Below are positions 10,191 through 19,640 of a stretch of DNA of 64,000 nt, one piece after another (the stretch's first letter is position 1; each line of letters begins with the position of its first letter). The notes beneath the pieces are model-generated. The model did no database searches. It was not told the DNA's origin and saw nothing but the letters and a program-made list of their open reading frames with translations. Source of the stretch: Denitrovibrio sp. (lineage in GTDB: Bacteria; Chrysiogenota; Deferribacteres; Deferribacterales; Geovibrionaceae); the NCBI GenBank assembly GCA_002869145.1, contig PKTM01000011.1, forward strand, positions 324,236 to 388,235. The letters run 5' to 3'. Both the position numbers and the translations under genes were made by a program.

Positions 10191-11057
10191 TTATAGGCCA
10201 GGTTTGTAAAGATAATAGAATCCGCCTTCAGGAAGATGCGATGCTTTAAAAGCGCCTATCTTTGAAAGGATATCCCTGAAAAGAGACTCTTCTTTTTCAT
10301 AAAATTCTTTTATCTCAAGATCTTGTATGCCTATTTCATCTTTCATGTCTATGATGGCTTCTTCTCTAGTGCCTATTCTGTCTATGAGCTTGTACTCCAG
10401 AGCTTTGCGTCCGCTGAAAACCCTTCCGTCTGCCAGAGTGCGAAGCTGTGTTTCGCTCATACTGCGTCTTTTCAAAACATCACGCACAAACTGGTCAAAA
10501 AATTCGTTGATATTTTCCTGAACATACTGACGCTCTTCTTTGCTGAGCTCTCTGGTTGTGGAGGGCACATCTTTCATCTCTCCGCTTTTAAAAACGACAC
10601 TCTTTATACCTATTTTATCAAAGAGTTCCTTAACGTTTGAGTACTGCATTATTACGCCTATGCTCCCTGTGGTAGTGCTTTCGAGAGCATACACCTTGTC
10701 CGCAGCCACAGATATGTAGTATCCGCCAGAAGCAGCTATGAATTCCATTACAGCGTATACAGGTTTTTTCATTTTCATTATTCTGTTGTAAATAACCTGA
10801 GTTGGCGCAATTAGGCCTCCAGGGGAATTTACTTCCAGTATTACACCTTTTATCTTATCGTTTTCGTCCAGCTTTTTAAGCTTTTTGTCCAGAGTTCTGG
10901 TGTCGAGGATGACACCTTCCAGACGGACAACAGCTATACTGTCCTTGATGACAACATCTTCGCTGCTGCCGGACATAACGAGGAATATCCTTGCTATTAT
11001 ACCTATTATTACAAGTGCTATCAGAAGTTTTGCTGCAAATTTAAGAAACTTTTTCAT
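10191..11057 (-). CDS. sppA: Signal peptide peptidase SppA (short form)
   Basis: 288 residues, similar in size to the Bacillus-type short SppA rather than the double-length E. coli form. One N-terminal membrane helix (~8-28), then the ClpP/crotonase-like serine protease fold. The catalytic dyad is visible: Ser110 in 'AASGGYY' and Lys162 in 'GEMKDV', 52 residues apart as in the Bacillus enzyme. It degrades remnant signal peptides in the membrane. It starts one base past the end of the exchanger gene, so the two are probably cotranscribed. Confidence 0.92.
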   Translation of the reverse strand: MKKFLKFAAKLLIALVIIGIIARIFLVMSGSSEDVVIKDSIAVVRLEGVILDTRTLDKKLKKLDENDKIKGVILEVNSPGGLIAPTQVIYNRIMKMKKPVYAVMEFIAASGGYYISVAADKVYALESTTTGSIGVIMQYSNVKELFDKIGIKSVVFKSGEMKDVPSTTRELSKEERQYVQENINEFFDQFVRDVLKRRSMSETQLRTLADGRVFSGRKALEYKLIDRIGTREEAIIDMKDEIGIQDLEIKEFYEKEESLFRDILSKIGAFKASHLPEGGFYYLYKPGL

Positions 11058-11058
11058 A

Positions 11059-12024
11059 CTAGCTCACCATATAAATATAAACGCTGTATACCATGTAGAG
11101 TAGCACTATTATGTATGAATGAAAAGTTACACCAAAGATTTTTGTGCGAAAATTTCGTTCTCTTATAGCTGCTATGGGGATAAGTATAGCCACTGTGGCA
11201 AAGATGGCCGCAGTTATATGCCCTTTTGAAACATATTGGAAGATGGGGCCTTTGACATAAATTAAGTCTGCTACGGGTATGATAGCAATGTTGAACAGGT
11301 TCGAGCCAAAAAGATTGCCCATTGCCATGTTGACAGAACCGATTCTTATGGCTCCGTAGCAAGCAGCCACTTCCGGCAGAGATGTTACAACTGCCAGAAA
11401 GAATGAACCGACAAAACTCCCGCCAAGACCAGTGCTTATTGCTATAGCATCTGCTGATTTCGAAAGCATAAGCCCTGCTAAAACTATTGCAAATGCAGCG
11501 GCTCCCATCCTTAATACAACTCCGGACAGCGTCAGGGTCACACCATTACTTTCCTCTTCATCTTTTTCTATAACCTTATATGAGATGTATGATGAATATA
11601 TGAAGAGCATCAGAACTACCAGAGTTACAACAGAAATAGGACCTATATATATGTTTATGTAAAACCCGAGTGCACTGAATATTGTCACTATGGCAGCATA
11701 AAGTGCAGTAAGAATGTTTGATTCACTTATCCCGCTGTAAACGTCTGTCTTTCTGAAGTAGGCATCAAGCAGGAATATGGTGAGCATATTAAACATGTTT
11801 GAGCCATACACGTTGCCAAAAGCGAGGTCCGGGTTGTCTACTAACGTAAGTGCGCCGATAGTGGAGATGAGCTCTGGCAGGGAAGTGAAAAGTGCAAGCA
11901 GTGTGATACCTATAAAGCTTCGGCCTATTCCTGTGACTTCGGCAAGGGCATCGCCGTATTCGGACAGCTTTACGCCGGCGAATATAACAACAGCAGCAGA
12001 AAGTAGAAAAAGGATATAGTCCAC
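11059..12024 (-). CDS. CaCA-family sodium/calcium exchanger
   Basis: 321 residues with about ten membrane helices in two inverted halves. The alpha repeats are visible: 'GIGRSFIGITLLALFTSLPE' in the first half and 'GLGGSFVGSFFLAVVTSLPE' in the second, both with the G-x-S/T-LPE core that binds cations. It resembles YrbG-type exchangers, which swap Ca2+ or another cation for Na+ or H+. sppA follows directly. Confidence 0.9.
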   Translation of the reverse strand: MDYILFLLSAAVVIFAGVKLSEYGDALAEVTGIGRSFIGITLLALFTSLPELISTIGALTLVDNPDLAFGNVYGSNMFNMLTIFLLDAYFRKTDVYSGISESNILTALYAAIVTIFSALGFYINIYIGPISVVTLVVLMLFIYSSYISYKVIEKDEEESNGVTLTLSGVVLRMGAAAFAIVLAGLMLSKSADAIAISTGLGGSFVGSFFLAVVTSLPEVAACYGAIRIGSVNMAMGNLFGSNLFNIAIIPVADLIYVKGPIFQYVSKGHITAAIFATVAILIPIAAIRERNFRTKIFGVTFHSYIIVLLYMVYSVYIYMVS

Positions 12025-12041
12025 AGTTTGATCCTAAAATA

Positions 12042-12066
12042 CAGGCACTGCCGATGACAGTGCCTG
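12042..12066. terminator. Perfect 9-bp hairpin downstream of rpsA
   Basis: CAGGCACTG (12042-12050) pairs with CAGTGCCTG (12058-12066) over a 7-base loop, and on the minus strand is followed by a short T-rich stretch. It separates the rpsA operon end from the exchanger gene. Probably a terminator, though the T run is short. Confidence 0.55.
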
Positions 12067-12095
12067 ATTGGTGTAATATTATATTGTACTAGTCG

Positions 12096-12119
12096 TTACC
12101 TGTTGAAAAAAGCAGGTAA
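12096..12119. terminator. Hairpin just past the rpsA stop codon
   Basis: TTACCTG (12096-12102) and CAGGTAA (12113-12119) form a 7-bp stem 14 bases beyond the end of rpsA. The flanking T run is on the plus-strand side, so termination efficiency for rpsA is uncertain. Confidence 0.4.
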
Positions 12120-12132
12120 TTTTAATTGTTTA

Positions 12133-13830
12133 CTAGTCTACGTCAAGTTTCCCTTTCAGGATGTTTCCGAGGCTGAATGTACTATCGTCAGACTGTTCCA
12201 GCTTTCTGAGGTATTCTTTAACCTCACGCTTTTCGGAATCCTGCATGTATCTTCTTATAGAAAGAAGTATTTTCTTCTCTCTGGCATCATTACGGAAAAC
12301 AACAGCCTTGATGGTATCCCCCTCTTTAAACTTTTCAGTTGGGTCTACTTTATCCACATCAAGCTCATTGTCAGGAATGAAGCCAACAAGGTCTCTTGGC
12401 AGCTCAACCTCTAGCCCCTCTTTTGAAACTGAGACAACTTTGACTTCAACAACCTTACCGTTAGGAAGTATCTTGCCTGCCTCTCTCCAAGGGTTTGTTT
12501 CAAGCTGTTTGACACCGAGGCTGATTCTCTCTTTGTCTGCATCTATCTTGAGGACTTTAGCTTCAATTTCGTCGCCCTCTTTATACATCTCTTCAATCTT
12601 GTCTGGCTCTTCAGTCCATGAGATGTCTTTTTTACGGATTAGTCCATCAAGGAATTCTCCGAAATCCACAAATATGCCGAAATCGGTAATGGATTTGATA
12701 GTTCCTTTTACAGCTGAACCCTCAGGGTGTTTTGCTTTAAGAGTTATCCATGGGTTTTCCTGAAGCGATTTGAGTGAAACTATAAGTTTCTTTTTATCAT
12801 TATCTATACCGAGGATTTTGCCTTCGACAGCATCTTTAGGCTCTATAGCGATTCTGGCATTTTTCAGCCAGGAGATCTCTTCAAGTGGAATAAAACCATC
12901 TATTCCCTGTTCTATCTCCATGACAAAACCTTTGTTTTTTCTGGCTACAACAGTACCGGAAACATCAGAGCCCACTGGATATTTTTCAGCGGCAGAGCTC
13001 CATGGGTCTTCCTTCATCTGTTTCAGACCAACTTCAAACTTCTCATCTTCGAGGTCTATGTTGAGTATTTTAACCTCAAGCTCATCGCCCTCTTCGATAT
13101 ATTGGTTAGGGTGTTTCACAACGCCCCAAGCGATGTTGTTTTTACGAAGGAAGCCGTCCACTGCGCCGAAGTTCATAAAAGCACCGTAGTGTTTTATAGT
13201 CTTAACAGTACCTTTCAGCACCTGACCTTCTTCGATAGATGTGAAAAATTCCTTCTTGTCCTTTTCGATATCCTGGATCATCTGAAGTTTGCGTGAAGCT
13301 AGGAATGATCTCTGTTTTCTATTTGATTTAAGCACTTTACACTCGAATGTCTGACCGACGTATTCTTGTGGTTCCATTGTGCTGTTTTTAAAATCTATGT
13401 GATTTTCAGGGATGAAGCATTCTATTTCGCCCCATTTTCCTGTAAAACCTTTGTCCACAACAGATGTGATTTTAACCTCAAGAGGGGTTTCTTCATCCAT
13501 TGCTTTTTCAACTTCGAGCCAATCGGCCTCTTTTTCGATGGCTTTTCTGGAGAGTTTGACGTATCCGCCGCCTCCAGCTATCCCGATGAAGAGGACATCC
13601 ACCTCATCACCGACTTTGATAGTCATTTCGCCGTCTTTCATGAATTCTGCGCTTGGCACAACACCTTCAGTTTTGAATCCGATGTTTACAAGAACGTCAT
13701 TTTCGTTAATCTGTGCCACTGTTCCTTGCACAACAGAGTTTTTCTCAGGCTGCTGGAACGACTCCTCGAGCATCGCCTCGAAATCTTCCATCTGCATGTT
13801 GTCTCCGTCGTTGTTGTTAATACTACTCAT
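12133..13830 (-). CDS. rpsA: 30S ribosomal protein S1
   Basis: 565 residues with six consecutive S1 RNA-binding domains ('GTVAQINENDVLVNIGFKTEG', later 'GTVKTIKHYGAFMNFG', 'GTIKSITDFGIFVDFG' and others), the normal length for a Gram-negative S1. It brings mRNA to the 30S subunit. ATG at 13830 has AGAGG eight bases upstream and overlaps the ispH stop (ATGA). It is the last gene of the aromatic/cmk/ispH operon; the ispH-S1 adjacency resembles the IspH-S1 fusions of some Firmicutes. Confidence 0.95.
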   Translation of the reverse strand: MSSINNNDGDNMQMEDFEAMLEESFQQPEKNSVVQGTVAQINENDVLVNIGFKTEGVVPSAEFMKDGEMTIKVGDEVDVLFIGIAGGGGYVKLSRKAIEKEADWLEVEKAMDEETPLEVKITSVVDKGFTGKWGEIECFIPENHIDFKNSTMEPQEYVGQTFECKVLKSNRKQRSFLASRKLQMIQDIEKDKKEFFTSIEEGQVLKGTVKTIKHYGAFMNFGAVDGFLRKNNIAWGVVKHPNQYIEEGDELEVKILNIDLEDEKFEVGLKQMKEDPWSSAAEKYPVGSDVSGTVVARKNKGFVMEIEQGIDGFIPLEEISWLKNARIAIEPKDAVEGKILGIDNDKKKLIVSLKSLQENPWITLKAKHPEGSAVKGTIKSITDFGIFVDFGEFLDGLIRKKDISWTEEPDKIEEMYKEGDEIEAKVLKIDADKERISLGVKQLETNPWREAGKILPNGKVVEVKVVSVSKEGLEVELPRDLVGFIPDNELDVDKVDPTEKFKEGDTIKAVVFRNDAREKKILLSIRRYMQDSEKREVKEYLRKLEQSDDSTFSLGNILKGKLDVD

Positions 13831-14666
13831 TTACTGACCTCTTTTAAAAATTCTATAACTTCTTCTACCAGATAACCGGGGGTACTGGCTCCTGCTGTAA
13901 TGCCAACCTTCCGGCTACTGTCGAATATTTCTTTTTTCAGCTCGTCTTTGGTCTCTATATGATATGCATCAGAACATATTTCTTTGCATATCTCATAAAG
14001 GCGGGTAGTGTTGCCACTATTTTTTCCACCTATCACAATCATGATATCAACTTTTTTGGCTAAATCAATAGCAGAAGCCTGTCTCAGACTGGTCGCATTA
14101 CAGATTGTATTATTAATAGTGAGATTATCACACTTATTTTTAAGTATTTCTGCAATTTTGTCAAATGATTCCGAATTTTGTGTAGTTTGCGCTACCAGAG
14201 CGTAGTTTTCTGTATAGGGCAAATTTTCCGCTTCAGTAATATCGGACACTATTAAAAATTCTGAATCTATAAAGCTGACAATACTTTTTACTTCTGGATG
14301 ATCCTTTTCTCCAAAGACCACCACAGTAGCTCCTTTATCGCCTAGCTCTTTTGCCCTGTTCTGGGCTTTTTTAACAAAAGGGCATGTGGCATCCACGACA
14401 TTGACTTTGCGTTCGCTTAGTTTGTCATAAGTGGCTTTAGTTATGCCGTGTGAACGAACAACAACTGTATTTTCATCATTTACATCTTCGGGGTCATTGC
14501 ATACGCCTACACCGCTTTCAGCAAATCTGCTGACTATCTGCGGGTTGTGGATGATAGGGCCGAGTGTGAAAACGCCGGAGTATTTATGAGATGTTTCTTC
14601 AACCAGGCTGACTGCTCTTTCCACGCCGAAACAAAATCCGGCATGGTCAGCTATGAAAATTTCCAC
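13827..14666 (-). CDS. ispH: 4-hydroxy-3-methylbut-2-enyl diphosphate reductase
   Basis: 279 residues. The last enzyme of the non-mevalonate isoprenoid pathway, making IPP and DMAPP on a [4Fe-4S] cluster. The three cluster cysteines are present: Cys12 ('FCFGVERA'), Cys95 ('DATCPFVKKAQ') and Cys189 ('NTICNATSLRQ'). The start is a GTG at 14666 with AGGAG five bases upstream. It lies between cmk and rpsA on the same strand and overlaps rpsA by four bases. Confidence 0.95.
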   Translation of the reverse strand: MEIFIADHAGFCFGVERAVSLVEETSHKYSGVFTLGPIIHNPQIVSRFAESGVGVCNDPEDVNDENTVVVRSHGITKATYDKLSERKVNVVDATCPFVKKAQNRAKELGDKGATVVVFGEKDHPEVKSIVSFIDSEFLIVSDITEAENLPYTENYALVAQTTQNSESFDKIAEILKNKCDNLTINNTICNATSLRQASAIDLAKKVDIMIVIGGKNSGNTTRLYEICKEICSDAYHIETKDELKKEIFDSSRKVGITAGASTPGYLVEEVIEFLKEVSK

Positions 14667-14704
14667 TGTTGCTCCTGCGCAGACTAAAACAGCCTGCTCT
14701 CACT

Positions 14705-14721
14705 CTGAAGAAAATCTTCAG
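14705..14721. other. Small perfect hairpin in the cmk-ispH gap
   Basis: CTGAAGA (14705-14711) and TCTTCAG (14715-14721) form a 7-bp stem with an AAA loop in the 98-base gap between cmk and ispH. There is no T run, so it is more likely an mRNA processing or stability element than a terminator. Confidence 0.35.
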
Positions 14722-14764
14722 GCGAGGCACTTCTCATGTTTTATTAATGAGAGGTAGTGTCGTA

Positions 14765-15409
14765 TTAGTTCGTTCTTGCCGTTATTATTGATATAACTTC
14801 CTCTATTGTCAAGTGCGTTGTGTCGATTTCTATGGCATCGTCTGCTTTTTTAAGGGGTGCGTGCTCCCTTTCCGAGTCAATTTTGTCTCTTTCGTCGATC
14901 TCTTTGATAAGCGCTTCGAGACTCATCGTTATCCCTTGGTCTTCGTAATCTCTCATTCTTCGCTTAGCTCTCTCTTTTGAAGATGCCTTCAGAAAAAATT
15001 TGTAATCAGCATCAGGAAAAACATGTGTTCCAATGTCTCTCCCGTCCATAATAACTGATTCGGTCTCTGACATTTCCCGCAGTTTCTCTGTAACAAGTGC
15101 TCTGATATCCTTGTCAGAGGCTACTTTAGGGACCTCTTCAGCTATTTGCGGCGTACGTATTTTCTTGCTTACCTCTTCGGTATTGTCATTTATAGTAAGG
15201 AAGAGCTCGCCGTCTTTGCCGAAGAACATTTTTGATAGAGTTACAAAATCTATAAGTTCCTTTCCAGATACTTGATATTTTATTTTTATATATGCACATG
15301 TACGGTAAAGCGCACCGGAATCCAGAAAAGTAATGCCGAGTCTTTTAGCTACTTCTTTGCTAACTGTACTTTTGCCGCTTCCCGCAGGTCCGTCTACTGC
15401 TATTATCAT
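14765..15409 (-). CDS. cmk: Cytidylate kinase
   Basis: 214 residues from the ATG at 15409 ('MIIAVDGPAGSGKST', P-loop at residues 7-14). An earlier in-frame start would add an unrelated N-terminus and is rejected. The NMP-kinase core includes 'DSGALYRT' and 'MDGRDIGTHVFPDADYKFFL'. It phosphorylates CMP/dCMP. Its ATG overlaps the aroA stop (ATGA), a usual neighbour in aroA-cmk-rpsA clusters. Confidence 0.95.
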   Translation of the reverse strand: MIIAVDGPAGSGKSTVSKEVAKRLGITFLDSGALYRTCAYIKIKYQVSGKELIDFVTLSKMFFGKDGELFLTINDNTEEVSKKIRTPQIAEEVPKVASDKDIRALVTEKLREMSETESVIMDGRDIGTHVFPDADYKFFLKASSKERAKRRMRDYEDQGITMSLEALIKEIDERDKIDSEREHAPLKKADDAIEIDTTHLTIEEVISIITARTN

Positions 15410-16689
15410 TTTTGCTCCAGCCTTGAGAAGGTTTCTATAAAAGAGGGGAAAGAGACATCTACACATTTAACATCGTCCACAGAGATATTGCCGCCGAATC
15501 GTTTTGCCAGCATTATGGCTATCATCGCTATCCTGTGGTCTCCAAAAGATTTTAACTGCGCGTTTGTGTCAACTTTCTTTATTGGAAAAACTTTCATTCC
15601 ATCGTCATATTCTTCAACCTCTGCACCGAGCTGCTTAAGGTTGTAAAGGGTTGTCTCAATGCGGTCTGATTCTTTAACTCGAAGCTCTTTTGCCCCTTTT
15701 ATTATTACAGGGCTGTCAGCAAAAAGCCCGAGCGTGGCCATCATCGGAAGCTCATCTATCATGTTTGCCACAATATCTCCATCTATGGTACAGCCTTTGA
15801 GCGTCTGAGATTTTATAAATATATCTCCGAGCTTTTCGGCACCGCCCCTCTCCGAGTCTATCTCGTATTTGACACCCATATCAGAAAGCACTTTGAGCAT
15901 TCCGCTTCTTGTGGGGTTCAGTCCGACATTTTCCAATACAAGCTCAGAATTTTCAAACATTAAAGCCGCGCCTAGAAAAAAAGCGGCAGATGAAAAATCA
16001 CCCGGCACAACTATATCCATGCTGCGCAAATCGGCAGCCCCTTCTATCTCAATTTTCAGTCCATCGGTTTTGACTCTGGCTCCAAGTGCAGCAAGCATAA
16101 TCTCTGTGTGATTTCTGGTTACAGCTTTTTCAATATATGTTGTTATACCCTCTGTCTGTACACCCGCCAGAAGCACGGCACTTTTCACCTGTGCGCTTTT
16201 AGTTGTGGCCTGCATATGAACAGGCTTGGTTTTAGAGGGGAGGATTGTCATAGGCAAATTATGTCCGTCGTTACGTGCGGCGAACTTTGCGCCCATAAGT
16301 GTCAGAGGGTCTATGACTCTGTCCATAGGACGCTTGCGGAGAGATTCGTCTCCGGTGAGTACAACATATTTTCCTGTAGGGGCAAAAACACCGGTCAGCA
16401 GTCTTGCTGTTGTGCCGGAGTTCATGCAGTCTATAACGTCAGATGGTTCCTGAAAATTCTTATATCCTTTCGATGTTACAACATAGCCGTCGACAGTCTC
16501 TTCAAAGCTAACACCAACAGACCGCATGGCCGCCATGGTTGCTTTAGTATCTTCAGAGAGAAGCGGGTCTATCACACGGCCTTTCCCCTGTGACATAGCC
16601 AGAAACATGAAAGATCTGTGGCTTATGGATTTATCTGAAGGTACTCTTACAGTCCCTTTTAAACTTTTTACTTTATCGAAATGTGTCAT
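15406..16689 (-). CDS. aroA: 3-phosphoshikimate 1-carboxyvinyltransferase (EPSP synthase)
   Basis: 427 residues, normal length. Contains 'SDKSISHR' (substrate-binding Lys/Ser), 'NSGTTARLL', 'GDESLRKRPM' and 'KESDRIE'. It joins PEP to shikimate-3-phosphate in the sixth shikimate-pathway step. It overlaps tyrA upstream and cmk downstream by four bases each, so it is translationally coupled within the operon. Confidence 0.96.
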   Translation of the reverse strand: MTHFDKVKSLKGTVRVPSDKSISHRSFMFLAMSQGKGRVIDPLLSEDTKATMAAMRSVGVSFEETVDGYVVTSKGYKNFQEPSDVIDCMNSGTTARLLTGVFAPTGKYVVLTGDESLRKRPMDRVIDPLTLMGAKFAARNDGHNLPMTILPSKTKPVHMQATTKSAQVKSAVLLAGVQTEGITTYIEKAVTRNHTEIMLAALGARVKTDGLKIEIEGAADLRSMDIVVPGDFSSAAFFLGAALMFENSELVLENVGLNPTRSGMLKVLSDMGVKYEIDSERGGAEKLGDIFIKSQTLKGCTIDGDIVANMIDELPMMATLGLFADSPVIIKGAKELRVKESDRIETTLYNLKQLGAEVEEYDDGMKVFPIKKVDTNAQLKSFGDHRIAMIAIMLAKRFGGNISVDDVKCVDVSFPSFIETFSRLEQK

Positions 16690-17513
16690 GAAAGTGTTCT
16701 CCTGATGGTTGCGGCATGTTCGATCATTTCAAATATCTCTTTTTCATCTGATTCTACTATAGCCTTTTTCCATCTCTGCATTTCTGCAATGTAGCTGTCT
16801 ATGAGCGTGACCATGTTTTTATTATTATCTAAAAAGATTTCTGTCCACATTCTGGGGTCTGAAGCTGCTATGCGGGAGAAGTCTTTGAATCCGGCTCCGG
16901 TATATTCCAGTGCATCTATATCCACTGCGGATACGGTCTGCACCATGGAGAAGGCAGTTATGTGCGGCAGGTGGCTAACCAGCCCAAAAGTGAGATCGTG
17001 CTTTTTGTGATCCATCACCTTCACTTTCATCCCTATAGCTTCGTGTATCTCTATAAAAGGCTCAATGTCGAACCCGGGGCAGGTTGGGGTTAAAATATGG
17101 TATGCACCGTTAAACAGTCCGGCTTTTGCATTTTCAAATCCGGAGAGTTCTTTACCGGCAATGGGGTGTCCCCCGCAAAATATAAGACCTGCCTTTTCGG
17201 CTGCTTCTGTTATGTCTGTTTTGGTGCTTCCTGCATCTGTCACTGGTTTTTTGAAACCTTTTTTGCCAAGTTCTGCTGCGAAAACGCATGCGGTTTTTAC
17301 AGGCAGACAGATATAAAGCATATCGAAATCCAGCGAAAGCAGTGTATCCAAATCATCAGTAACATGCTCGAAAAGCCCTGTGGACACAGCATCAGCCAGT
17401 GTGTCTTGGTCCTTGTCGTAGGCTGTAAGTTTTATCCCCTTCTCAGCGAAGGAGAGTGCCAGCGAGCCGCCTATAAGACCGAGCCCGGCAAAGGCTATAT
17501 GTTTGATAATCAT
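16686..17513 (-). CDS. tyrA: Prephenate dehydrogenase
   Basis: 275 residues. N-terminal Rossmann fold 'GLGLIGGSLALSFAEKG' binding NAD(P), catalytic-region 'GGHPIAGKELSGFENA', then the helical dimerisation domain. It converts prephenate to 4-hydroxyphenylpyruvate for tyrosine (or arogenate to tyrosine). There is no C-terminal ACT domain at this length. It overlaps aroF and aroA by four bases on each side. Confidence 0.93.
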   Translation of the reverse strand: MIIKHIAFAGLGLIGGSLALSFAEKGIKLTAYDKDQDTLADAVSTGLFEHVTDDLDTLLSLDFDMLYICLPVKTACVFAAELGKKGFKKPVTDAGSTKTDITEAAEKAGLIFCGGHPIAGKELSGFENAKAGLFNGAYHILTPTCPGFDIEPFIEIHEAIGMKVKVMDHKKHDLTFGLVSHLPHITAFSMVQTVSAVDIDALEYTGAGFKDFSRIAASDPRMWTEIFLDNNKNMVTLIDSYIAEMQRWKKAIVESDEKEIFEMIEHAATIRRTLS

Positions 17514-18529
17514 CTGTTTAAGGTTCGTCCTATTGTTTTTGCTATAATATCTATCCTGTCCATAAGTATGTCGAAATCATCAGGAAGAATTGACTGATCT
17601 CCGTCACTCATGGCCTCTTCAGGGCAGTTGTGAACTTCCACCATAATGCCGTCAGCTCCGGCAGCTATGGATGCCTGAGACATAGGGAGTATGCAGTCTC
17701 TGCGGCCTGTACCGTGGCTCGGGTCTGCCACAACAGGCAGATGAGTAAGGCTTTTAAGAACAGGGATAGCGGACAGATCGAGTGTGTTTCTGGTCTCTGT
17801 CTCGAATGTTCTGATACCTCTTTCGCAAAGTATGATTTCGTCGTTGCCGCCTGCTGCGACATATTCTGCTGCCATAAGAAACTCTTTCAGAGTGGCACTA
17901 AGCCCACGTTTGAGCATTACAGGCATGCGTATAGTTCCAAGTTCTCTCAGAAGACGGAAGTTCTGCATGTTCCTAGCGCCTATCTGGACAATGTCTGTAT
18001 ATTTACAGATGAGATCCATATCTCTGGGATCCATCAGCTCTGTTATCACCAGCATGCCATATTCGTCTGCTGCTTCACGAAGATATTTGAGACCTTCCTC
18101 ACCAAGCCCCTGAAAAACATATGGGGATGTCCTCGGTTTGAATGCCCCTCCGCGGAGTATTTTAGCCCCCGCCTTGCTTGCACGCTCGGCAATAGCAAAG
18201 AGCATATCACGCCCCTCTACAGAGCATGGCCCAGCCATAACAGCAACGTTTCCGCCGCCTATCTTGACACCTTTTATGTCAAGCACGGTCTCTTCATTTT
18301 TGAAGTCTTTACTCACCAGTTTGTATGGTTTCAGAATTGGTATAACTTTTTCCACACCAGGCAGCGAAAGAAGAGGGGTGTCCCTTAATGCTGATTCGTT
18401 GCCAAGTGCTCCCATAATGGTAGCTTCTCCGCTCATAGAGATGTTTACTTTAAAACCGTATTCTTCCAGTTTTTTCCTTACATATTCTATGTTGTCGCTG
18501 TTAGTTCCTTTTTTAAATACAACAATCAT
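17510..18529 (-). CDS. aroF: 3-deoxy-7-phosphoheptulonate (DAHP) synthase
   Basis: 339 residues: an N-terminal ferredoxin-like regulatory domain (~1-70, 'MIVVFKKGTNSDNIEYVRKK') and a class I beta-type DAHP synthase barrel ('MAGPCSVEGRDM', 'GGAFKPRTSPYVFQG', 'DPSHGTG'). It condenses PEP with erythrose-4-P to open the shikimate pathway. The N-terminal domain in this subtype mediates feedback control. It lies in the operon between hisC and tyrA. Confidence 0.94.
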   Translation of the reverse strand: MIVVFKKGTNSDNIEYVRKKLEEYGFKVNISMSGEATIMGALGNESALRDTPLLSLPGVEKVIPILKPYKLVSKDFKNEETVLDIKGVKIGGGNVAVMAGPCSVEGRDMLFAIAERASKAGAKILRGGAFKPRTSPYVFQGLGEEGLKYLREAADEYGMLVITELMDPRDMDLICKYTDIVQIGARNMQNFRLLRELGTIRMPVMLKRGLSATLKEFLMAAEYVAAGGNDEIILCERGIRTFETETRNTLDLSAIPVLKSLTHLPVVADPSHGTGRRDCILPMSQASIAAGADGIMVEVHNCPEEAMSDGDQSILPDDFDILMDRIDIIAKTIGRTLNR

Positions 18530-18539
18530 TTTATGATCC

Positions 18540-19640
18540 TTATAGGTTATCCGTAACTTTTTGAAGTTTATTTATGAATATTTCGTTCTCTTTCATTGTG
18601 CCCACAGAGACTCTGATCCACTCCGCAAGCCCGGGGCCGAGGTAGCGTACAATCACACCCTCTTTAAGCAGCTCATTAAAAACTTTTTCACCGTCTTTAA
18701 CGTTTACCAGAATAAAGTTTGCCTGTGTCGGAATATATTTCAGGCTGAGCTTTTCAAACTGAGAGTAAAGGTATTCTTTGCCATCTTTATTTTCTTTTAG
18801 CACTTTTGCAAGATGGTCAGAATCTTCCATGGCAGCTTTTGCTGCGACCTGCGCTAACATATTAGTATTAAAAGGCTGACGGACACGGTTCATCATGTCA
18901 ATAGCCTCTTCGCACGCTATAACATATCCAGCACGAACTGATGCCAGCCCGTATGCTTTGGAAAATGTCCTCATAATGAACATGTTTTTATAATCATCAA
19001 GCATGGCGAGAGTATCAGGAAAATCCGGGGCATCTGCATATTCTATATATGCCTCATCCATAACAACTATGACATCTTCGGGAACTTTTTTCATAAAATC
19101 AGTAATTTCTGACTGAGTGAAGTATTCACCAGTGGGGTTGTTTGGATTAGCGAGGAAGATCATTCTGGTCTTTTCGTCTATGGCCTCTGCCAGAGCTTCA
19201 AAGTCAAATTTAAAGCCTTCTTTAACAGGAACCCACTTGCAGCCTTTGCCCGCCGCCTGAGATATTATCCCATACACGGAAAAAGACGGAGCTGGTGAAA
19301 GTACATGTTCCCCGTCAGACAAAAATGTTCTGATTGCCAGCTCTATTATCTCATTAGAGCCTGTTCCAAAAAGAAGCTTGTCCCCTGATACATTATAGAA
19401 ATCCGCAACAGTCTGGCGAAGATAAAATGCATCTCCGTATGGATATCTGGATATCTCAGGGAAAAGGTCTATTATAGCTTGTGTGGCTTTTGGTGAACAG
19501 CCCACAGGGTTTTCGTTTGATGCAAGTTTTACAGAATTTTTAATGCCGAGCTCTCTTTCGAGCTCCTTAATAGGTTTGCCTGGCTTGTATGGAACAAGGT
19601 CAACGATATTTTGACCGGCAAGTTTTCCAAAATCTATCAT
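18540..19640 (-). CDS. hisC: Histidinol-phosphate/aromatic aminotransferase
   Basis: 366 residues of the class I/II PLP aminotransferase family. 'SNENPVGCSP', 'ANPNNPTGEYF', 'DEAYIEYAD' and the PLP-lysine motif 'RTFSKAYGLASVRAGY' are visible. Family assignment is HisC. Its position between pheA and aroF suggests a second or main role as aromatic aminotransferase for phenylalanine and tyrosine; hisF and hisE lie about 42 kb away, not here. Confidence 0.9.
   Translation of the reverse strand: MIDFGKLAGQNIVDLVPYKPGKPIKELERELGIKNSVKLASNENPVGCSPKATQAIIDLFPEISRYPYGDAFYLRQTVADFYNVSGDKLLFGTGSNEIIELAIRTFLSDGEHVLSPAPSFSVYGIISQAAGKGCKWVPVKEGFKFDFEALAEAIDEKTRMIFLANPNNPTGEYFTQSEITDFMKKVPEDVIVVMDEAYIEYADAPDFPDTLAMLDDYKNMFIMRTFSKAYGLASVRAGYVIACEEAIDMMNRVRQPFNTNMLAQVAAKAAMEDSDHLAKVLKENKDGKEYLYSQFEKLSLKYIPTQANFILVNVKDGEKVFNELLKEGVIVRYLGPGLAEWIRVSVGTMKENEIFINKLQKVTDNL

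Noticed and set aside
12161-13875. Long open frames antisense to rpsA (e.g. 12161-12763, 13366-13875)
   Set aside because: They are shadows of rpsA: no family match, no ribosome sites, and codon usage mirrors the sense gene.
17630-18388. 252-residue frame antisense to aroF
   Set aside because: It lies wholly inside a highly conserved gene and its product is Cys/His-rich nonsense without recognisable motifs.
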